A DNA stretch of 64,000 nt from Congeria kusceri (Eukaryota; Mollusca; Bivalvia; Myida; Dreissenidae): assembly GCA_027627225.1 (NCBI GenBank), contig CM051024.1, positions 46,358,547-46,422,546 on the forward strand, in the 5' to 3' direction. Positions 58,623-64,000 of this stretch are shown here, in pieces; position 1 is the stretch's first letter, and each line of letters opens with the position of its first letter. A program made the position numbers and the translations under genes. Under the pieces are notes generated by a model, which saw nothing but the letters and a program-made list of their open reading frames with translations, was not told the DNA's origin and did no database searches.

Positions 58623-59830
58623 AATAGTATGAACATAATGGAAACAAGAGTGCTCTTGTCACAAAGATACGCCCGTCAAACGAGAATGTTAGGGGTACAA
58701 ATTGAAGGACTGAAGAGAGAAAATCCATCCATGCTGGAAAAAGATATAATCAGGACAAAGTGTTGAGGATTGATTTCTTATATTTGACCTTGAATCGTGA
58801 CCTTGACCTTGGACGTAGTTCTTGCGTGTTACACTCCGTCTCATCATGCTTATCACTTCTGCCAAGTTATTTGAAAATCCATCCATGCTGGACAAAGATA
58901 TGCTCCGAACTATGTGGTAAGGATTGATTTCTTTTATTTGACCTCTGACCTTTGATTTCTTTTATTTGACCTCTGTCCTTGAATTGTGACCTTTACCTTG
59001 GGCATAGGGACCTGGTTCTTGCGTTCGACACTCCGTCTCACCATGTTTATCACTTCTGCCAAGTTACTTTAAAATCCATGCATGTTGGAGTATGATATGC
59101 TCCAGACACAGTGGTAAGGATTGAGTTCTTATATTTGACATTTGACCTTGAATTGTGACCTTGACCTGGACCTAGGGACTTGGTTCTTGCGCAACACTTT
59201 GTCTTTCCATGCTTTTCACTTCTGCCAAGTTATTTAAAAATCCATCCATGCTTGACAAAGATACGCTCCGGACTATGTGGTTAGGATTGCTTTCTTATAT
59301 ATGACCTCTGACCTTGGCCCTAGGGACCTGGTTCTTGCACGCGACACTCCGTCTCACCATGCTCATTACTTCTTCCAAGATATTTGAAAATCCATCCATG
59401 CTGGACAAATATATTCTCCGGACAATGTGGTAAGGATTGATTTCTTATATTTGACCTTGAATTGTGACATTGACCTTGGACATAGGGATCTGGTCCTTGC
59501 ACAGGACACTCCGTCTTACCATGCTTGTCACTTCTGCCAAGATATTTGAAAATCCATTCATGCATGACAAAGTTATGCTCCGGACAAGGTGTAAAGGATT
59601 GATATCCTATATTTGACCTTTTACCTGAAATTTCGACCTTGACCTAGGACCTGGTTCTTGCGCGCGACACTCCGTCTTAACATGCTTATCACTTCTGCCA
59701 AGTTATTTGAAAATCCGTCCATGCTGGACAAAGTTATGCTCCGGACAAAGATCTCCAGCGGCCCGCCCGCCAGCTTGGGCGTTCCCATAATACGATCCGT
59801 TTTTCAAACGGGCGTATAATAATATAAATG
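58623..59830 (+). repeat. Tandem array F, seven monomers of about 150-195 bp
   Basis: The anchor gaaaatccatccatgctgg recurs near 58719, 58872, 59067, 59237, 59389, 59549 and 59709. Each unit includes acaaagatatgctccggac, ggattgatttcttatatttg, a gacctctgaccttg run, ggacctggttcttgcgcg and acactccgtctcaccatgct. The left end holds the palindrome acaagagtgctcttgt (58645-58660). The right end has gtttttcaaacgggcgtat after a ccgcccgcc patch, a 6-bp stem. ORFs here are shadows. Confidence 0.8.
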
Positions 59831-60682
59831 TGTATATAAATTAAAAGATTATGTAACATCGTTTTGTACAATACCGTGATATATTTGAACTCGTACTCAG
59901 CTGACATACATTGGACTCGCCTATCGGCTCGTCCAGTATGGTATGCCATCTGTGTACTCGTCCAAATTTATAAGCGTATTGTACAGAACGCTGTTAAATA
60001 ACCTAATATTATTTGAAAATCCATTATTCTAAAATCCAGAAATTATAATAGGGAACAAAGGTATTTTTTTTCAAATCATTGTTTCAAAATGTGTTCTTTT
60101 TTTGAAGACTTGATACATAATTCAGTACATTTAACATTTTATAGCTATGATGAGTTTTGCAACTTCCTTCCAAACTACTTCTGCTTTTCTAGGCATCATT
60201 AATGCCATTACAAAGTACATCAAGACCAGTAGCTCGTATGTTACTAGTTTTATTTAACTATTTTCTCCTATTAGCTTACGGTCCATTCTAAAATACACAT
60301 TAAAAACTTAGTCTATGTATGACATAAAAAACACAGAATCTGAAGTACAAATTCTTTCTAATATAAAATAGGATACATGGATTCAGCTAGCTGAATCTTC
60401 TGTCAATTTTAATTTGAAACAATTAAAAAAAAAAATTTTTTTTTGGGTGTGGGGGGGGGGATGCAAACATGTTAATGAGTTTATAACATAACATTTGTTT
60501 AATATAAACCTTTTTCAGACCTTCTTAACATATCATCTTTTTATTGGGATATACAAATACAAATTGACCGATGAACTTCGCCATCCTTTTTATAAAATGT
60601 TTATTCATAATAGTAAAAGGAATAAAACAAAACCCACTGTTAAAGCGGTAAAGTCGTACTTGTCCTTACATTATAATTTTCC
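59831..60682. other. Non-coding stretch
   Basis: Contains poly-A and poly-T at 60422-60442 and a G-run at 60451-60460. No gene is recognised. Confidence 0.35.
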
Positions 60683-61262
60683 TAAAGCTACAGTCACACC
60701 AACGTCCCGAACTGTGGCGGACAATGCCGGGTGGTTCGGGAAGGTCGATCAAACCATGTTGGTCCGTGAAGCAGCCGTGTTTGTCCTTGTACCATCCGTG
60801 TTGGTCCGTGTTGCATCCCTGTTGGTCCGTTTTGGCACCGTGCAGGTCCGTACTTTGACCGTGCTTGTCCGTGGCAAACCGACCAGGTGTTAGCCCTGGA
60901 TAACGGACACAAGACGGCGCCATTACGGACCTTCAAGGACACAGTGCGTTTCATGCCGGAGCTACTTGGTTTGATCACGGAAGTTCACGGTCCACCACGG
61001 AACCAACACGGTTTCAACACGGATGATCAAGGATTGTCCAGGAACATCACCGATAAAGACGGTGACGATACGGATAAACACCTTGCTAATACCGTGTCGA
61101 TCCGTAGTGTTACCGTATTGTGTTCTGCATGGTCATGGACAGTTCGGGTGAATCGATCGTCGAGGGGACCGTGGACGCTATTAATACGTAATTGTATCCA
61201 GGATCACCCCGGATCAAGGCCCCTAATCCTGGATGGTCCGTGCATGGTCGGGCGTTAGCTTA
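60683..61262. mobile_element. GC-rich foldback/MITE built from gtccgt and cacgga units
   Basis: The outer ends taaagcta and ttagctta are inverted. The left half is full of ggtccgtg and ccgtgttggtccgt on the plus strand, and the right half holds their complements (cacggaaccaacacgg, cacggatga), so the halves can pair imperfectly. GC content is clearly above the surroundings. Frames of 85-132 codons through it translate to repetitive strings (VLVR, TDQHG) and are not genes. Confidence 0.6.
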
Positions 61263-61629
61263 ATGAAATATTTTAACGATTCGCATAAAAGTAAAGAATG
61301 GAATGTTTTGTTATCTCTTTTCCTGTATAAAGTTGTGATATGTTTTAAAACATGTATTACCAATGGAATTATTTAATACATATTTTTATATTGTATTGTG
61401 TAAGTTCTTGTTTAAACTGATAAAAATGTTAAAATGTAATGTAATGTTCAAATGTAATACTTTGTATGGTGTGGAGGATGATTCCCTCGACCCCACACAC
61501 ACCTATTCACGCGTACAATAAATATATTTTGAAGGGAAAACAATATATAATAACATCTACCATTCTAATGACTTGCAAAGGTAAGAAAACATACATTTGA
61601 TATTTTATGCCATTTATATAAATAAATAA
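61263..61629. other. Non-coding stretch with a gtgtgg/ccacac hairpin
   Basis: tggtgtggaggatg...tcgaccccacacac at about 61467-61500 can pair over gtgtgg/ccacac; caataaatatattttgaag follows, like a retroelement 3' end. No coding part is attached. Confidence 0.3.
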
Positions 61630-62655
61630 GACAGGGATGCCCCCACGATGCATGTTTCGACAAAGACAAAGGGCGTATCGCCAACACTAATATTTGCCTT
61701 CACACATTTATTTTCCTATTAAATTTATATAGTGGAAAAAGGACAAAGTGCCATAATTCTGCCAAAATAACTTGCAACCAAAATTCCTATGATTACGATG
61801 ACCTACACGTTAAAGTTGTTCAGCTTTGAAAATTTTAGCGAAATCCACCAATTAGTTAAAGAGGAGTTGAGTGCACAAAATTTTATAAAATATATAGAGT
61901 GGAAAAAATATCAAAGGGCCATAAATCTGGTAGCAGCCGGAATTCCTTCATTTACGATCACCTACACGTTAAGTTTCTTCAGCTGTCAAAGTTTGAGCGC
62001 AATACGCCCAGCAGTTAAAGAGGAGACGAGTCCACAACATTATATAGTGGAACTAGACATGTATCCGTAGGACACGGATGCCTCCACATTCCGCTGGTTG
62101 TCACAAAACTCTGCTGATGTGTTAGAAAACTGCACTTAAATACCCAGGTGCACACGTTCACATGCTGCTTAAAATGTTTACAAAGTTTCATGACTCTAGC
62201 AATAATACTCTTTGAGTTATACGCGACACAAGTCCAAAAATATAGGGGCCATAACTCTACTGGTTTCGGAAAAAAATGCACCAAAATACCCAGGTGCACA
62301 AGTTCACATGCTGATTAATATGTTTATAAAGTTTCATCACTCTAGCAGCAATACTTTTTGAGTTATGCGCGACACAAAAATCAGACGGACGGACGGGACG
62401 AGATTGACAGACGGACAAGGACAATTCTATGTTCCCTCCCTTCTTAAATGGGGGCATTAAAACAACAAAAGGCCATAATTTTGCCAAAATGGTCGCAACC
62501 AAACTTCCTTCCTTTACGATCATCTGCACATTAAGGTTCATTGGCTGTGAAAGTGTAAGCGAAACCGACCCAGCAGTTAAAGAGGGGATGAGCACAAAAA
62601 ACTTCGGGATGTATGGACGGAGAGGTGAAACACTTAATGCATGCCTCCCACTTTA
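61630..62655 (+). repeat. Tandem array G, same family as array C, interrupted by array H
   Basis: The left end gacagggatgcccccacgatgcatgttt matches array C (25336). Monomers with gccataattctgccaaaat, tacacgttaa, tcttcagctgt and agcagttaaagaggag lie at 61746, 61915 and, after the interruption, at 62470. The right end is tgcctcccactttatgggggcat (62639-62664), a hairpin of tgcctccc with gggggca. Confidence 0.75.
62050..62456 (+). repeat. Array H, two monomers of about 145 bp, nested in array G
   Basis: It begins actagacatgtatccgtagg and acacggatgcctccac, like the left ends of C and G. Two units share aatacccaggtgcaca, gttcacatgctg, aaagtttcat, actctagca and tttgagttat, at about 62139 and 62284. 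A gacggacggacggga tract and a hairpin-like ccctcccttcttaaatggggg close it. It interrupts array G between tatatagtgga and aacaacaaaaggcc. Confidence 0.75.
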
Positions 62656-62659
62656 TGGG

Positions 62660-64000
62660 GGCATAAAAAACAAAGGATATCAGGATACTAATGGATGCCC
62701 CCCAGTACGCTTTGTCAAGGAATGGGAATGCAGTGACAAAGGCGGATATATTAATATCCTGTATAAGAATTACAATAATAAGCACTATATAATAATTGCA
62801 GCTCATTAAAGGCCAATAAATCCAAGAAAAATTAAGCGGATCCAGTCTTCATGAATACATTTTGAAATAAGTGGAATGTCGGTCCACTTAGCCAGCTAAA
62901 AAGACTGGACCGGAATACAGTTAAGTGGACAATACTTTATACGTTTTTTTTCACTCTTCTGTATTCAAATTGTTTAAGAAATAATTATAAACAATCAAGG
63001 TTATTAGACTGTCAATAGGTGAAAACCATTTTTTCTTGTTTACTATGATTTTCTTCATGACCAAAGAACCCTAAATTGATGGATCGTCGGTTCAGTTAAC
63101 TCATACATTTTGCTGGACCGAGCAAAAATTTGGTGGACTGGGTCCACGGTCCACTGGTTTATCGTGAAGACTTCAGATTCTGACACAATGCTAAAACCAC
63201 TCTTGGCAATGAAGCTTCCCATAAAGTTTCATTGAATTCAGGCCAGTGGTAGCTGATCAACAGTCCGAACAAGAATTATGTAAAATATACTAATTTCTTA
63301 AATCTACGAAGGCCCATAACTAAAAAATTATTGGAGCGGAATGCTATGGTACCATGCATACCTCCTCTTAATAATGAAGCTTCCTATGAAGATTTTTCCA
63401 TTTAAACCATTAGTTGCTTAGAAGTAGCCTGGACAATAGTTGTGATCTATATACTAATTTAAGAATATTTAATGGCCAATAACTCCAACGAAAAACATTA
63501 AAGAGGAACGTAGTGGTACTGTGCTTACATTTACCTCCTCTAGACAATGAAGATTCTCATAAAGTTTCATTGAATTCTAGTTAGTTGTTGCTGAGAAATA
63601 GCTCGAACAAGAATTGTGCACTATACTAATTTTAGCAATCTTTAAGTTACATAACTTTTAGAACAATCATTGAAGCACAACGTCATGATGCTACGCACAC
63701 CTCCTCGTGGTAAGCTTCCCGTAAAGTTTCATTGAATTTCGGCCAGTTGTTGCTGACAAATAGTCCGGACACGAATTGTGCACAATACACTTATTTCAGC
63801 AATCTTCAAAGGCCGATAACTCCAACAAACCACTTAAGCGGAACATCCTGGTACTATACACACCTCCTCTTGGTAATGAAGCTTTCCATCAAGTTTAGTT
63901 TAATTCCGGCCAGTAGTTGCTAAGAAAATTCACGGACAAGAAAATGGGACGAACGGACAGACGGACGGTTAGAAGGACGGATGAACGGATAAGACGGTGA
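62660..64000 (+). repeat. Array I, about five monomers of 167 bp, running to near the window end
   Basis: Left end aggatatcaggatactaatg with gatgccccccagtacgc. Monomers with gaagcttcccataaagtttc and attgaattcaggccag recur near 63211, 63379, 63546, 63712 and 63879, and ggccaataactccaa-like boxes near 62813, 63310, 63474, 63810. The right end is a gacggacgg-type tract (63950-63995). The window stops there, so its terminal hairpin, if any, is not seen. Confidence 0.75.
62850..63175. mobile_element. Short MITE inside array I (about 320 bp)
   Basis: ccagtcttcatgaat at the left is inverted against atcgtgaagactt at the right. The interior has repeated gtccact/agtgga and ggtccag/ctggacc boxes in both orientations. 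It splits an array I monomer after attaagcgga. Confidence 0.5.

Noticed and set aside
60495..60923. Genes for repetitive proteins (VLVR- or TDQHG-rich frames)
   Set aside because: Both strands are open because of the gtccgt/cacgga word repeats of a MITE; no start context, domain or neighbour supports coding.

Overview
The window looks like 64 kb of an AT-rich, intron-poor, repeat-dominated animal genome, most probably a marine or freshwater bivalve mollusc. The basis is the mix of elements: a tRNA-headed SINE with a Meta-domain-like tail and a caaa-type 3' tail, a second tRNA-headed SINE, many short TIR elements, a tyrosine-recombinase retrotransposon, and nine tandem arrays of 150-170 bp monomers of the kind known from bivalves as pearl elements and BIV160-like satellites. 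The species cannot be named from sequence alone. No open reading frame can be assigned to a host protein-coding gene; every recognisable coding stretch belongs to a transposable element, and nearly all are broken.

Layout. 1-2669: 3' part of a Ngaro/DIRS-type YR retrotransposon (RNase H, tyrosine recombinase, then a B1-A2-B2 split-repeat end with 247/248 identity between B copies). 3.8-6.2 kb: guttac/gttgac-rich short repeats flanking a 1-kb TIR element. 8.8-10.1 kb: tandem array A. 10.1-10.4 kb: first copy of a dispersed repeat D. 10.4-12.4 kb: minus-strand LINE remnant (endonuclease plus start of RT). 16-18.3 kb: diverged duplication, TA microsatellite, TIR element. 20-21.2 kb: foldback and MITE sequences and a minus-strand LINE 3' tail. 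23.2-26.1 kb: direct repeats and arrays B and C. 26.5-29.9 kb: Mutator-like transposase pseudogene (+) convergent with an I-PpoI-like His-Me finger (HNH) endonuclease ORF (-), between two direct repeats. 29.9-32.5 kb: LINE reverse transcriptase pseudogene. 32.5-33 kb: array D2. 34.3 kb: second copy of repeat D. 38-38.7 kb: MITE. 40.4-42.3 kb: pogo/Tigger-like transposase pseudogene (-) split by a SINE with a 13-bp target duplication. 44.05-45.41 kb: hAT-type non-autonomous element with a perfect 8-bp duplication. 45.5-45.8 kb: intact-looking SINE. 48.65-49.8 kb: third copy of repeat D, interrupted by a 0.93-kb foldback element. 50.4-51.2 kb: TIR-bounded unit holding telomere-type repeats and two inverted tRNA-like stretches. 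51.4-52.0 kb: Tc1/mariner deletion derivative. 52.8-55.1 kb: array E. 56.4-58.4 kb: two related MITEs. 58.6-59.8 kb: array F. 60.7-61.3 kb: GC-rich MITE. 61.6-64 kb: arrays G, H (nested in G) and I, the last interrupted by a short MITE.

There is no cooperating gene set here; the genes relate to each other as layers of insertions. The clearest nested histories are SINE into pogo, foldback into repeat D, and array H into array G. The most interesting signals are the Mutator/HNH pair, the common sequence skeleton shared by the tandem arrays, and the telomere-repeat-bearing TIR element.
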